DNA of 64,000 nt from positions 3,191,333-3,255,332 of the forward strand of contig BSYO01000016.1 in NCBI GenBank assembly GCA_033239525.1, read 5' to 3'. A program made the translations under genes and the position numbers. Below, in pieces: positions 12,601-23,330 of the stretch. The number at the start of each line of letters is the position of its first letter. Position 1 is the first letter of the stretch. This stretch comes from Nepenthes gracilis. Lineage: Eukaryota > Streptophyta > Magnoliopsida > Caryophyllales > Nepenthaceae. The notes under the pieces are model-generated. The model was not told where the DNA came from. It did not search any database and was given only the letters and a program-made list of their open reading frames with translations.

Positions 12601-15600
12601 CCCTGGGGCAAGTGACCATGCTTGCTAGTCTTGGAGTATGACATGAGAGACAAGGGAAGAGCAACACGGAAGGAGGAGAGAACACTGCTTAGTTCGAAGC
12701 AGGATGAAATTCTTCTTGTTCAAGGGGTGAAGATGATGAAGAAGGATTGCGAATCGCAAGACAAACAGAGAAACTACTCACAGGATATTCATAACCAAAA
12801 AGTGCCTGAAGGAAGGTGTAAGGAGAAGCATTAATTGGCTGCATTTGATGATAAACTGTTGTTAAAGGCAGTTCATGTTTTGATCCATCCAAGTTTACGA
12901 CAGCATAATCCACTTGTGGCTGCTGATCACCATCAATGAGAATAAAAGGTACCTGCAAAAATAATAAAAGACAGTGAAGTTCCATATGTTGCAACTTCAC
13001 ATCCAATAAAACATCTAACTTATTTTGGAAGAATCTTCTCAGAACAATAAGAATGTCAACAATACACAAAATCATGGAGAAGTTTCGACAACTTAACTAC
13101 CCGTAAGGCATAAACAATTGGCGAGGGTGGCATAGGGAAAATCCTCCATTGACATTTTCGTTCATCCATTATTCATATCACATGGTAGATTGTAAAATTT
13201 TGCAAGCAATTTCCCTTCTTCAATTTTGTAACTTTTCCACAGCACTGAGAAAGTTATCAAAAAAGCCCGCCATAAATTCAACGCAGCCTATGCGTAATTC
13301 TTGGGAAAGGAAATTAGGGTTGGAGAAATTAGAAATTTGAGGTTTCACATCTCCTTTATTGAATACGACATTTGAGAAGCACAATATATTAATATCTGAT
13401 GTAGATGAAATAGGAAAGATGAAGTACACATGGGAATTTCTTGGCATCACATGCTGTCACGTTACATTGGTAAGTGTTCAATTTCATTGAGAAGTCTTGA
13501 TTGTTAGAAATTGGATACTTTGTTCCTTAATAATTTAAAAAACCAATAAACTTGACATGACAGACGGGAGGACAATACATAACAATGACGGAGTGGCTGT
13601 CAAAAGGAATATGTTAAAGATTAGAACCATAACATACGTCGGCTGATAAATATGCTCCACAAACAAAAATATTAAGCCAATTACAGACCAAGCAATCAAA
13701 AAAAATGATTTCCATTTCATTTAGATTAGAGGGTGAGGAACAACACAACAGCCAGTTTGCAGCATAATACAGTAAACACTGGCCTACAACTGGTTGAATC
13801 TTTGTTCAACTTGATAAAGTGGTTACAAGAGAAATTTATGGAGATGTTCTAACCCCAATTTCCTAATTTAACTCAAAAATATTTTCAAAATAATTTTAAA
13901 GGTTTCCTAATGTTCCTACAACTTCCATAGGAAGAATAAAGTTTATCCAAAGGCTTAGACATATCGGCCTTGACCATAGGACACATATAACATCAGCCAA
14001 ATAAGGCTTGGGACATATTGCATCATGCCACCTAAGCAAAAACCTTAATTCCAGCATGACAAGTTAAGGTGCTTGCTTGAGTCATTTTTACTTTCCACTG
14101 GGCTCGTATCTTATTTTTTCTGCTCATTGTTGTGCTGACTGTTGGCTGCATTATGGCCCATGATCAGGTTATCACAGATTTTCATCCTAAAATTTAAATA
14201 TGTTTTGCATACTATATCTGTAAAAGTTTAAAAGCACATAAGATGGAAGCTAGCATTTTATGAGATTTCAATAGTCACTCCTATATCATAGTTTTTCTGC
14301 CAAATACAAGATATTACAGTATGAAACTTTATAAAGTTCTTGATCCTTTTTTTCCATTGGGTGGTGTGATTTGATCCTGGTTAGTTGCCTCTACAAAAAA
14401 CAATGACTTCCCTCACTAGGCCCTCTTCTCTCTATATTTATATTTGTATGCTCAGATGTGTGCCTATTGTCGCACCTACTGCCTCAGGCAATTGGCTGTC
14501 TTAGGCATAGGTTCATAGTTTCCAACAAAAGCAGTACTAGTAACAGCATGGCATCAAGTGGATTTATTTCCTTCACACTTCATCCTTCAAGTTCATTGTT
14601 CTACCTTAACTGCAAAGCACAAGAACAATTTCGAAAAGCTAAGAGCTAACAAGTAACTAACACAAACTTCACTTGTATTTCCGGTATGAACAATAAAAAG
14701 ATATATTTACCAGCAACAGGATATCGAAAATAATGATGACAATAGAAACAAAAGTACAGAACAAAACAATAAAGATATTACGATCTCATCAAGTTGTAAG
14801 AATACCATTCTTGTGGAGGAGGACTGTTGTTCTCTCCAGGTTCTGCCCAAGACAGCTCGTATATCAGAAGTCCATCCAAAAAACCCTCTCCATTCATTGT
14901 ATATATACTGCACAGAACACAAATTCAGATACCAACGAATCTCAACCAAGCCTAGTAAGATTTAGCAGCTAGTAGACTTCACTTCACGTGGCACAAAAAC
15001 CTTTTCCATGCTATCATTAGCAATCTGAACTAGGCGTTCAATGTGCAAAGGTACCTTCCTGTATTATTAATTATGCTAAATAAATGATTAGGCACTTTCA
15101 TAATTCACCCATTTGCAACTATATACTCCAACTAAAGGAAAGTGCCCAGTCATAACCTCTTACAAGACCACTATGTAAAAACTCTTTGACATGCCCACCC
15201 CATATCATGCACCTGAAGAATTTGAGTCAACTTACAAGAACGTGAATGACACAGTATTAGATATAGGAGCTCTTCCTTCTTTGTCAAACAGGGGATAAAT
15301 TATGTGCAGAAGCTTGGTTGATGAGCCAGTGAATGTCGATGAATTACTGGATTGCAGATCTCAACCCAGCAAGACATGAGCAAAACTAAGTTCTACGCAA
15401 AGCTAAATGCAGCACAGTCATGGAAGAAGGAGTCACCTCTAGGGCACATCGGTTCACATCTAGGGTCCCACAGAACAAAGGAAGATAAATTAAGCCCTAA
15501 CAAGGACTCCACATATTTATTGCTAAGGAGATTGTAGATCTTCGTTACACATCGAGCACATGAAGAATATAATTTCAATTTACAAGGATATGAGTGGACA

Positions 15601-17430
15601 TACTACTAGCAAAGAGCTCCTGCCACCAGACCAGCCCGGGCACAATTGAATGGGACACAACTTCATCCTAGGACTAGAACTTTAACCAACTCAATTGAGG
15701 CCTTATGTTGTTAAAGGCAGCGCTTATGTGCAACTAGGCACACATAGGCTTGGGACTGAAAGCCCAATACCTCAACATACCTAAATGAGACTCATTCCAA
15801 GATGTATGCACCTTGTTAGAGGCTTGAGAAGCGTACCTCATAATTAAAAAAAAGAAAAAAAAGATTTAATTGTCTTTTTTAAAATAAGCCATTATATCCA
15901 TTTGTTACTTTTATTCTTACTTGGTGATAATGAAATTTGGATTGATAAAGTATTGAGTGGAGGATGGAGGATTAGAGGAATGGTTGGAGCGTATAATGAA
16001 AACAACGAATTTGCATTTGAATATAATTCTTTGGCAAGGGTCCGTAACTAAAATTGTTATAGTTAATGAAGTTACATATCATATTAAATTGAAAATTAGC
16101 ATGAACCTTAAATGATAAGTGACACTAGCACTATTTTATTAAAATTTGTAAATGATGAAGATTCTAACACAATCATATCAAGTTGAAGAAGTCATTCAAA
16201 CATATAGGTTAAGGAAAGAGGAGAAGATAAATTATTATTGAGTAACAATAAATATTAGTCTCTGCTATACATATATTAAAAGAAATATTTCATATTTGTT
16301 AATAAACTTTATAGTTTTGTGCAATTTCAAGGAGCTATGTTTTTTAATTATTATCTTTTATTATTAGTTAAACTATAAGTTTATGATTATTGTTAAAAAT
16401 ATTTTTTTTGATATTTTTTTACTATTATTAACTTTAACAATTGAAAGATATTATACATATTTTTCATAGAGGGACACCTCACTTTCATTACACCTAGGCC
16501 TACACCTTGAGCCTTACGCCTAGGCTGAGGGATCCTTTGCGCCTTGCTCCTTTATTAATAACATTGTCAAGGCCTCATCATCTAGATCTCTTCCCCTTTC
16601 TTGATCATAATTGAGAACAAAAGCTTGTCGGATCCAAAAGAATGAGCTGTTGAAATTTGAAGTTGACAACTAGGGGTTGTGTGCCTTCACAAAATGAATT
16701 CTTTAAGAGAGTAAATAACATAACAGTTCAGATTATATAATCCACGGAAACAAGAACAAGGCCAAAGTCACAATTCGTTCAAACAGAACAACAAAGCAAT
16801 TTCTTATCTATGAAAAAAATTTACAGCTCTGTTCTATTCTCGCAAAATAGAAACACAATTATCAGTTATAGAATCAAAACTAGGCCTAATCTGCCCCAAA
16901 TGAGAATAACCACGTCTAAGTGCGCATAAATTTCCACCACAAAGCTCAATATCATGCACCCACACAAATACAATTTCAGCCTCGATTTCAACAGCGCTCA
17001 CAATCTCAGGATTCAAGGAAACAAATAGTAAACAGATTACCGTTTGAGTTCTTTGAATAACAACGGCTTTGTCGCCGGATTCGTGAGATACCAACACATC
17101 TGACCACAGGCTCTTCCCGCTCCCATCGACCGCGGATTTCGCCTCCACCGCTCCCCTAACAACAACCATCTTTCCTACTTCTCCTTCACAGTCGCAGACG
17201 ACAGAGTTATCTCCGGAGGACGCGGAGATCTCTTCGGAGAGTATGCATCGGAGGTCGGAGACACCGACGAAAGGAGCCTCACTGATTTTTCGGATGGCGG
17301 AGATGGTGGAGTTGAACTTGAGGAAGCTTCTGACTGCCACGTAGGTTAACGCTACGCCTAGCAATGCTCCGTCCGCCGCAAATGCCAGCTGCGTAAGGAT
17401 TGCTGCAGCCGCTTGTTGTCGAGCCGACAT
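334..17430 (-). CDS. SPL2: SPL2-like RING-type E3 ubiquitin ligase (SP1/MUL1 family), six coding exons
   Basis: Spliced CDS: 17430-17041, 14907-14806, 12952-12782, 11988-11867, 11029-10910, 628-334. The sum is 1200 nt, giving 399 residues and a TGA stop, with every GT-AG junction in phase. Family knowledge: SP1/SPL proteins sit in the outer membrane of chloroplasts or other organelles and ubiquitinate outer-membrane proteins. Seen here: an N-terminal hydrophobic helix (about residues 10-36), the MUL1-type intermembrane domain (about 90-275), a second membrane helix (about 280-301), an acidic/Gln-rich linker, and a C-terminal C3HC4 RING with Cys347, Cys350, Cys362, His364, Cys367, Cys371, Cys383 and Cys386. 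The length is close to Arabidopsis SPL2, from memory. The start is the first ATG of exon 1, giving the family's short N-terminus. The last intron is about 10.3 kb and full of transposons. No frameshift or stop was found. The SPL2 rather than SP1/SPL1 assignment is from motif recall, not alignment. Confidence 0.88.
655..790 (-). mobile_element. Possible tRNA-derived SINE fragment
   Basis: Read on the minus strand, this holds an A-box-like word (TAGTGCAATTGACA) about 50 nt before a B-box-like word (GAGTTCAAGTCTC). No flanking duplication was identified, so this is tentative. Confidence 0.25.
1555..1655. repeat. Dispersed AT-rich repeat with 'ccgatat/ccaatat' words
   Basis: A run of ATATCAATATCAATG / ACCGATATTACC words. 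It resembles 10622-10800 and 44375-44610. It sits just left of the LTR-like start at 1656, so an older repeat may have been split by that insertion. Confidence 0.35.
2842..2846. repeat. Target site duplication GTTAG (left) of the Reina element
   Basis: Five bases directly abutting TGATGCATG; the identical five bases follow the other LTR at 8315-8319. Confidence 0.85.
2847..3265 (-). repeat. Reina 3' LTR
   Basis: Direct repeat of 7882-8314 sharing long words such as GGTGGTCGGGTTGGGCGGCT. In element orientation a purine-rich tract (GATGGGGATGGTAA, complement of about 3266-3279) immediately precedes it and is a good polypurine tract. Confidence 0.9.
3266..3465 (-). pseudogene. Reina C-terminal chromodomain relic
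   Basis: Past the frame that stops at 3466, another minus frame reads [17 protein letters not shown] and [19 protein letters not shown], with in-frame stops between. This matches the group II chromodomain tail of chromovirus integrases, which can steer integration. It ends at the polypurine tract. Confidence 0.75.
3466..4560 (-). pseudogene. Reina integrase remnant
   Basis: The N-terminal zinc region is at about 4352-4560 ([29 protein letters not shown]), followed by the core with [12 protein letters not shown] and [15 protein letters not shown]. The residue that should be the third catalytic acid (DGQTE) is Lys. The C-terminal part (3466-3912) has [17 protein letters not shown] and [12 protein letters not shown]. 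Frames are interrupted between these parts. Confidence 0.85.
4644..5221 (-). pseudogene. Reina RNase H remnant
   Basis: Two overlapping frames. One (4850-5221) has [20 protein letters not shown], where the usual catalytic Asp of the DAS motif is Glu, then LAFFSRQL. The other (4644-4892) has [19 protein letters not shown] and PADALSRM, the RNase H tail. A frameshift separates them. Confidence 0.8.
5511..5933 (-). pseudogene. Reina reverse transcriptase fragment
   Basis: A 140-residue open segment with the classic gypsy RT blocks: [52 protein letters not shown] and the catalytic [10 protein letters not shown]. The catalytic Asp pair is intact, but the frame is broken on both sides. Confidence 0.9.
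6045..6922 (-). pseudogene. Reina zinc knuckle and aspartic protease remnant
   Basis: The knuckle reads [15 protein letters not shown], with Tyr where the usual His would be. The protease follows in a shifted frame, with [11 protein letters not shown] in place of the DSG/DTG active-site motif (Gly to Val) and then the VLGVQWL block. Both changes and the frameshift indicate a dead enzyme. Confidence 0.8.
7034..7681 (-). pseudogene. Reina gag remnant
   Basis: The region includes [18 protein letters not shown] (7466-7681 frame) and, in another frame at 7034-7399, the retrotransposon gag core with ALLWYQRM and a [12 protein letters not shown] segment. This is the capsid-like protein that packages the RNA. 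The frame is broken between the two parts, so no intact Gag can be made. Confidence 0.8.
7882..8314 (-). repeat. Reina 5' LTR
   Basis: Partner of 2847-3265, with a small insertion near 7987 and substitutions. Just inside it, in element orientation, TGGT...ATTGAGACCATGG looks like a decayed initiator-Met primer binding site. Confidence 0.9.
8315..8319. repeat. Target site duplication GTTAG (right) of the Reina element
   Basis: Abuts the right LTR end CCCGTAACA and matches 2842-2846 exactly. Confidence 0.85.
8462..8471 (+). promoter_or_regulatory. TATA-like box in the long LTR-like repeat
   Basis: TCTATAAATT is followed by a pyrimidine-rich stretch and then a GAGGAGAGGAAG leader, the usual U3-R arrangement. 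Plus strand, antisense to the host gene. Confidence 0.3.
10622..10800. repeat. Dispersed AT-rich repeat with 'ccgatatc' words
   Basis: Contains ATCGGCCGATAT (palindromic), CCCCAATATCGATATAT and ACCAATACTGATACTAAT. It shares its vocabulary with 1555-1655 and with the kinase intron copy at 44375-44610. Confidence 0.35.
10910..11029 (-). CDS. SPL2: SPL2-like exon 5 (second membrane helix)
   Basis: Acceptor TTTCTGCAG. The exon encodes [12 protein letters not shown] followed by the hydrophobic helix [20 protein letters not shown] and ends ATG AG before the donor GTATCA. It is 120 nt; the split Arg codon is completed by exon 6, about 10.3 kb away. Confidence 0.87.
11165..11330 (+). mobile_element. 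tRNA-derived SINE-like sequence in intron 4
   Basis: An A-box-like TAGTTAAGTTGG near 11175 is followed about 35 nt later by a B-box-like GGTTCAAATTT near 11211, with the spacing of an RNA polymerase III internal promoter. It does not fold as a complete tRNA, so a SINE is more likely. Antisense to the host gene; 3' end uncertain. Confidence 0.4.
11867..11988 (-). CDS. SPL2: SPL2-like exon 4
   Basis: Acceptor CTGAAG, then [20 protein letters not shown] and on to CRDLPYF, with donor GTAAGA. It is 122 nt and leaves two bases of a Leu codon that exon 5 completes. No long ORF marks this exon; it was found by reading the three minus frames between exons 3 and 5. Confidence 0.87.
12782..12952 (-). 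CDS. SPL2: SPL2-like exon 3
   Basis: Acceptor TTTTTGCAG, then [11 protein letters not shown], 57 residues ending LFGYEYP, then the donor GTGAGT. It carries the conserved [14 protein letters not shown] block of the intermembrane domain. Phase 0 at both ends. Confidence 0.9.
14806..14907 (-). CDS. SPL2: SPL2-like exon 2
   Basis: Acceptor ...TTCTGTGCAG precedes TAT ATA TAC AAT GAA TGG (YIYNEW). The exon encodes 34 residues ending SSSTRM and is followed by the donor GTATTC. It has phase 0 at both ends and continues directly from the QRTQT of exon 1. The longer open frame seen here at 14707-14949 includes intron sequence. Confidence 0.87.
15712..16564. mobile_element. Possible non-autonomous hAT-type DNA element in intron 1
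   Basis: The left edge TGTTAAAGGCAGCGCTTATG and right edge (reverse complement TGTTATTAATAAAGGAGCAA) share a loose inverted-repeat theme. Inside is the 'CACCTAGGCCTACACC...GCCTAGGC' vocabulary typical of plant hAT derivatives. No 8-bp duplication was confirmed and there is no transposase ORF. Confidence 0.3.
17041..17430 (-). CDS. SPL2: SPL2-like exon 1 (start exon)
   Basis: This exon encodes 130 residues starting [10 protein letters not shown]. It contains the first membrane helix and the start of the MUL1-type domain, ending in [12 protein letters not shown], a family hallmark. It ends at ACG followed by the donor GTAATC (complement of 17035-17040). The open frame runs into the intron to 16834, but the family continues with Tyr-Ile-Tyr, which exon 2 supplies in phase. 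Confidence 0.9.
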
Positions 17431-17639
17431 AGTTCGCCGGCGTCGTGGAAAGAGAGATTTCTGAGTCTTCGTAAAGGTAACAAGAGGAAAGCCGCCGGAG
17501 CTATATCACAAATCGTATTGAGGAAAATGGGAAGTCGCCGGATGTAAAAAGCGTTACGTATTTTGGATGATTAAACAAGTTCGTATTTTGATATTTTTCA
17601 TCCAGGAAAAGCATGACGCGCAGGATCCAAAAAAAATGA

Positions 17640-18190
17640 ATGTGTTTTTTTATCATCGTAATTTCAATAATTGAAATAAATAAAATAAAATTTAAAATTT
17701 ATTAAATCAATGATTTAAAAATAGAATTTTAAATTTTAAATTAAATCTATGTTTAGACAATTTTTAAAATTTAAAAATGATATTATAAAAATATATAAAA
17801 GTAATTTTCATATTTATGAAAATTATGAAATTTACAATAGTATTATTAAAAATACAAAACGAATTTTTTTTTTTAAATTACTATATATTCCACCATTTTT
17901 AATATTTAAAATTAAAAGTAAAATTCTAGTTTTCAAAAAATAATTAAACTTATTAAATTTATTGAGATCGAAAATACATCCATCAAATATATTTTTATCT
18001 TTTCATAAGAAAAACAAAAGGATTTAACAATTAAAATAAACAAAGCAAAATTCAAATTATATCAAAAGTAATATTTTAAAAATTTCGAATGAAATATTTT
18101 TTTTTTTGTAAAATATTATCAAATTAATAAAATTTAGTATGATCATAAATACAACTGTTAATTATATTTTTGTATCATAAAAAATTAAAT
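17640..18190. repeat. AT-rich tandem repeat, left block (about 2 units)
   Basis: Units share the word series ACAATTAAAATAAA(T/C)AAA, AAATCAATGATTT and AAATACATCCATC. The same series recurs at 22.2-23.3 kb, so the array was probably continuous before the LINE in between. No gene. Confidence 0.55.
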
Positions 18191-18479
18191 AAAAATGGCA
18201 AGCAATCAATGCTCAAAAGTGACCCCTAGTTATTCTTAGGTAAGCCAAGTTACTCGAGCAATGAAAACTATGGTAAGAATTTGTGTTAAGGGGAGCATAA
18301 AATTGTACCCATTTGGGTTAACTTTTTCTATGTGCCATCGGGATTATTCACAATGGAAGGCTTTGGTTACATTGCAGGCGTATTGGGTAACTCTAGTACA
18401 TACTGATAGGTTGATGGAAAAATTAAAAGTGTGAAATTTACTCATTTTTATGTTAAAATTTAGGTGAATGCTAAAATAT

Positions 18480-21400
18480 CAAATCTTGTCTCATTGGCAT
18501 CTAGAATCGATTTCCTCTCCGATGAGGATGTGGCAAATATTTGTGTTGAATATTGATGGAAACATTTGTTTGTTCCACGTGTAGAAGTTTTGAACAAAAG
18601 CTGATTGTTTGTCTTTCTAAGTTTGAATAATTTATAAGCCGCCTGATAGATTATTTGATGATTCGTTTTGTTGGTCCTTCCTTAGTTTCAATGTAACTTA
18701 GAGACGTGATGGTAGATGGTAATCCAATGAGGTTTGATGTGGAGGTTTTGATGGCTAATCATTTTTTTTGGTCTTTATGAAGAGAATGAAGGCCTTTGCT
18801 CGGTGCATAGCATCCCTCCTTGGGTGCTTTTAAGAGCTCCAACCACTCTAAGTCATCCAAGTGCTCTTTTTATTTTATATGTTTCTTCTACTAATTTGAG
18901 ATATAAGATTATTGGTCTGTCGAAAAATTCACATAATGCAATTGTTAAAAAGAAAACTCAAAGGTCTAAAAGATTGTCTCCTATTCCACAAGTTATTAAA
19001 TGATTTATTTTGGTTGCTAGATTATCTGAGGCCTTAATGCATTGAGAAAAGTTCACATTGTGAGAGATTTCATTAAGTCAGCCAAAATCAATATTTGTGG
19101 GTTCACTAAGGCTAGGGTTTGCTTCTCTAATGTTGATTTTATTGTGCACTCTACCACGTGTTTAGTCATAACACAGGAACTATTTCAATGGTAATGGTGA
19201 GCAAATCTGATTGATTGGGATACAACACTAATTGACTTCTTAGCTCTCGAATCTTTGACTAAATTCTCTTTGATATCGTTGCTAATGTGGTGCAACGTAC
19301 TAAGTTTAGATGCTCCTTCATATACGATAAACACTCCATCGAGGATAACTATGCCATTTGGAATGCTTTCGAGTTCTTAGCTACCCAAGAGGATGATATT
19401 CTGTGCATGCTTCTTGGGGACTTCAACATTATGTTGCACTGATGGAAGAAATTGGAAGGCAGTGCAATCAAGTCTAGTTTGAGTGAATCTAATGGCTACC
19501 TCACCCAATGTGGTATTTATGATCTCTGTTTTGAGGGTGTACCTTCACTTTGTGTAATCATTTAGATGCCTCAGTTTGTCTCTACAAGAAGTTGTATACG
19601 ATTTTAGTGAATTGGATTTGGCTTACCAATTGTACCCAATATCAAGCATCATTTGAGCTAGCTGGTATATTTGATTATTCTATTTGCTTGCTTCTTCCCG
19701 ATGCCATGGGCCCTATTAGAAAGGAGAGTTTTAAATTTAACGACTATATTGTCAATCATTCCAAATTCTATGAATTAGTAGAGAACTCTTGGTCTGCTCG
19801 TGTGTATAGTATGCCTATGTTTGAAGTTGTATCCAAGCTCAAATAGGCTAAGGTGGTGATGAAAAAATCAGACAAAGAAATGGGGGACCTGGGGTTGGTC
19901 TTTGCATCTACCAAAGGAGCTTTTAGAAGTTGCCCAAGAGGCCCTTCATAGGACTCGATTCTACCCCTTCTTTATTTCGGCTCAGGCATTGGCTCGGGTT
20001 ATCATGAGGAAGACAATTTGTATGGGGGAATGCTCTCTTAAGCATAGGGCTAAGATTAAATGGCTTAATAATAATAATAGATCCTCAATATATTTCTTTA
20101 GTGCCATCAAAGAGAAGTACAACACGAGGAGGATTCTTTCACTATACAAACAGGATAGAATAATTACCTTATTAGGTGTGGAGACTCATGAGTTTATTGT
20201 CAACTATGTCTCCAAACTATTGAGGATGCGCTCAGTGGGTCACCTAGTGGGCCTTGTTGATCTCAAACTGTTTGTTTTGCACAAGGTGCCGGTCATCCTC
20301 TCTCTTAGTGTATTATCCTCGTATTCCTATCAAAAAATTCACTCTATTTTATTTAGTTTCTGCAATTCTAAGGCTCCAAGGCTGGTTAGCTTTTCTGCAT
20401 CTTTATTCAAGAGCTCCTAGGACATTGTGGGGAGCCTTATCTCCGAGGTGGTCTCAGAGTTCTTACGTTCAAGATGACTATTTTAGTAAATTAATAGTAC
20501 TACTATTTGTTTTATCCCAAAAGTTAGCTCCCTTTTCATAGTTTTTGATTTCAAACTTATTTCATGTTACAACGTAATTTATAAGATTATCTCCAAAATT
20601 CTTGTAAATCGGCTTAGGTCTACCCTCCCATCCATTGTGAATATTATCAAACTACATTTATAGAAAGTAGATTTATTAGAGATAATATCCTTCTTGTCCT
20701 TGTGTTACTTCATAAGTATCACTTGTAGGATCGTTATAATCGGTGTTATGAAAGTTGACATCATAAAAGTGTTGGATTTGATGGAATAAGACTTTGTGAC
20801 TATAGTTCTGACTACTAGATAGAATTACATCTATTTTTGTTGGATGGATTCAAGAATGCATTTCCTCTTCTATTGATTTCCAGTTTGTGAAGACCATCCA
20901 TCATCATCTTTCAGTTTTCTCTAGACTTTCTAATTTCGTCTCTAACCCTGATAAAAATAAATGTTTTGTTAGTCATTGTGATGATCAGTTTGAAAAGGAT
21001 GTCAAAGAGATCACATGGTTCAAAGTTAGTTCTCTTCTTGTACTTTATATAGGAGTGCTCCTAATTTGTTCTCAATTGCTTGTGTTGGACTTCCAGATTT
21101 TTATTAACAGAGTTACAAATAAAACCATATCCTAGAAGAATAGATAATTTTCCTTTAAATGTAGGTTCTAACTTATTTCTTCTATTCTCACTAATATTCA
21201 ATTTTGCAATGTCTATATTTTAATAATTCTCAAATTCTTTATAAAGAGGATCAATAGTATTCTATGGAGGTTTCTCTAGTATGGTCCTGTCTCTAAAAAG
21301 GCTACTATAAAAGTGGTATGGAATTTGGTTTGCAAACTCAAAAATGGAGGCCTAGTGGCTCAAAATTTTGATTTTCAATTGTGTGGAACATATCTTTACT

Positions 21401-21700
21401 CCCGACATCTTTGGCAGCTAGTGGTGGATGAAACTATTTTATTTGGGTTAATTGGATCTATCGTCATCGGATTACAGGAGGGTAATTTGAACTATCAAGA
21501 TACTTTTCTCCTTAATCTTGATATTCTTTTGGGGGCTCTGACTGTTACTTTTCTTAATTGTATTAATCTTGAAATTGGTATCCTTCGAGACACTACAATG
21601 GATACCATTATTTCAGATTCACAATAAAGATGAATCTTTAAGGCACTTCTTTCAGTGTGTTACTTTATTAAATTGTAGCCATCTTATAATTATTGCCCTG
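18480..21700 (+). pseudogene. L1-type LINE ORF2 relic
   Basis: Broken frames read in L1 order. The endonuclease is near 19300-19550 (MLLGDFNIML, then a CGIYDLCFEG block). The linker is at about 19640-20150 (LAGIFDYSIC, KFNDYIVNHSKFYELVENSW, LKHRAKIKWL, YFFSAIKEK). RT comes next, with FKLISCYNVIYKIISKILVN near 20550-20620, PSIVNIIKLHL near 20630-20660 and the later FVSNPDKNKCF / LLICSQLL near 20930-21090. A zinc-RT tail (SLRHFFQCV) is near 21640. Many stops and shifts; dead. The ORF1 end and poly-A tail could not be fixed. Confidence 0.75.
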
Positions 21701-22129
21701 ATTATTGTGTCTCCCGTAGATGAGATCTAGAGGCCAACAACCAAATTTCAATTTGGTTGCCTTGAGAATCTTTCAACCGGTCAATTCAGAGATTGTGTAG
21801 GTCCACTTGATTTGGGGTTCTAGTCACTAGTTTTCTCATGCCTGCATCATTTGATTGGCTATTAGAAATAAGCTTTGGACCTCAAATAGGATACGCTTTT
21901 TACATAGCCCGTCTAAGTGCATGTTTTGCAAATCAATCGAGTTATTTGTCCATCACTAATTTTCTAATGTATAGTCACTCAAATACAAATAGAAAATTGA
22001 TACTTTTATTAAATTTATGCTGACTTTTACTGTCATAATTTATTTTATTTAAAGAATCTAAAATACTTATATCTTATGAAAAGATGATTATTCAAATTAT
22101 CTGAAACTTCATTTCTAACAAGTTTTCAT
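21701..22129. other. Non-coding gap after the LINE
   Basis: AT-rich sequence between the last recognisable LINE homology and the right satellite block. Possibly LINE 3' tail; no gene recognised. Confidence 0.35.
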
Positions 22130-23330
22130 TACAGAGAGTTATCCATTCGATTAATTACCAAATCGTTCTTAAAGATGTGCTCTTCGATTAATTACATATT
22201 TCTTTTAAAAAAATATATATGATCACTTTAATAAAAAGATACTAGATATTTTGTCATTCCTTTCTTGTTGATTTAACTTATTTCAAATTTTATATTAAAT
22301 TTATATTTAGAAAAATTTTAAATTTACAATAATATTTTAAAAGATATAAAAGGGACTTAAAAAAATAAGAAAATGGATAAAATTTTGTAAGATGGAAAAT
22401 ACATCCATTGAATGTATTTTTATGTCATCGGAATATAAGTAATATAATTTAACAATTAAAATAAATAAAATAAAATTTAAATTTCATCAAATCTATGATT
22501 TGATTGGATTTTGTGAAAAATATCTACTATATTATATTTAGTGGTTATAAATTATCAGATATTTTATATTTTTATTCTGATTTAACTAATCTATTTTGCT
22601 TATTAAATTAAATTATATTTACAAAATTTTTGAAATTTGAAATAATATTTTAAAAATATAAAAATATTTTTTTATTAAAAAAGTAATTAAATTGATAAAA
22701 TTTGATGGCGTTTCTTCCATCAAAGGTAAATAAAATAAGTTAATAATTAAAATAGATGAAATAAATTTTAAATTACATCAAATCACTGATTTTATTAAAT
22801 TTTAAAGGAAATATCTGTGATTCAAATTTCAATGATAATGAATTACTAGATATTTTATCATCTTTTTCTCATTGATTTAAATAATTTTTTAAAATTTTAA
22901 AATTAAATTTATATTTACAAAAAAATTTAAAAATATTATTTTAAAATGAAGAAAATTAGTATTTTTAAGATATAATTAACCGGAAAAAAATTAATGGGAT
23001 AAGAAATACATAAAATAATTGCATTTTTATATTTTTATAAATATAAATAAAATATTTTAACAATTAAAATAAATAAAATTAAATTTGATTTCTATAAAAT
23101 CACTGATTTAATTGATAATTAGGAGAAATATCGACAAAACTTAGTGATTATGAGTTACTAGATATTTAATCATTTTTTTTTCTTGATTTATTTAATTTTT
23201 AATTTTTAAATTTAATTTATATATTTTCAAAATTTTGAAATTTAAAATAGTTTTAAAAAATTAAAAATAATTTTTTTTAAAAAAATGTAATTAAATGGAC
23301 GAATATTAGTGGGATAGAATATCCTCCATT
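22130..23330. repeat. AT-rich tandem repeat, right block (about 3.7 units of about 300 bp)
   Basis: The anchor word TACTAGATATTTTxTCAT (variably decayed) recurs at about 22230, 22552, 22847 and 23157, and ACAATTAAAATAAATAAAAT at about 22449, 22739 (changed) and 23055, giving spacings of 290-322 bp. Units are strongly diverged. No coding potential. Confidence 0.6.

Larger units (their letters stand above)
11030..16833 (-). other. Introns 1-4 of the SPL2-like gene
   Basis: Introns 11030-11866, 11989-12781, 12953-14805 and 14908-17040 lie here between the listed exons. Apart from the SINE-like and hAT-like sequences they hold ordinary AT-rich intron DNA. The short ORFs are chance. Confidence 0.6.
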
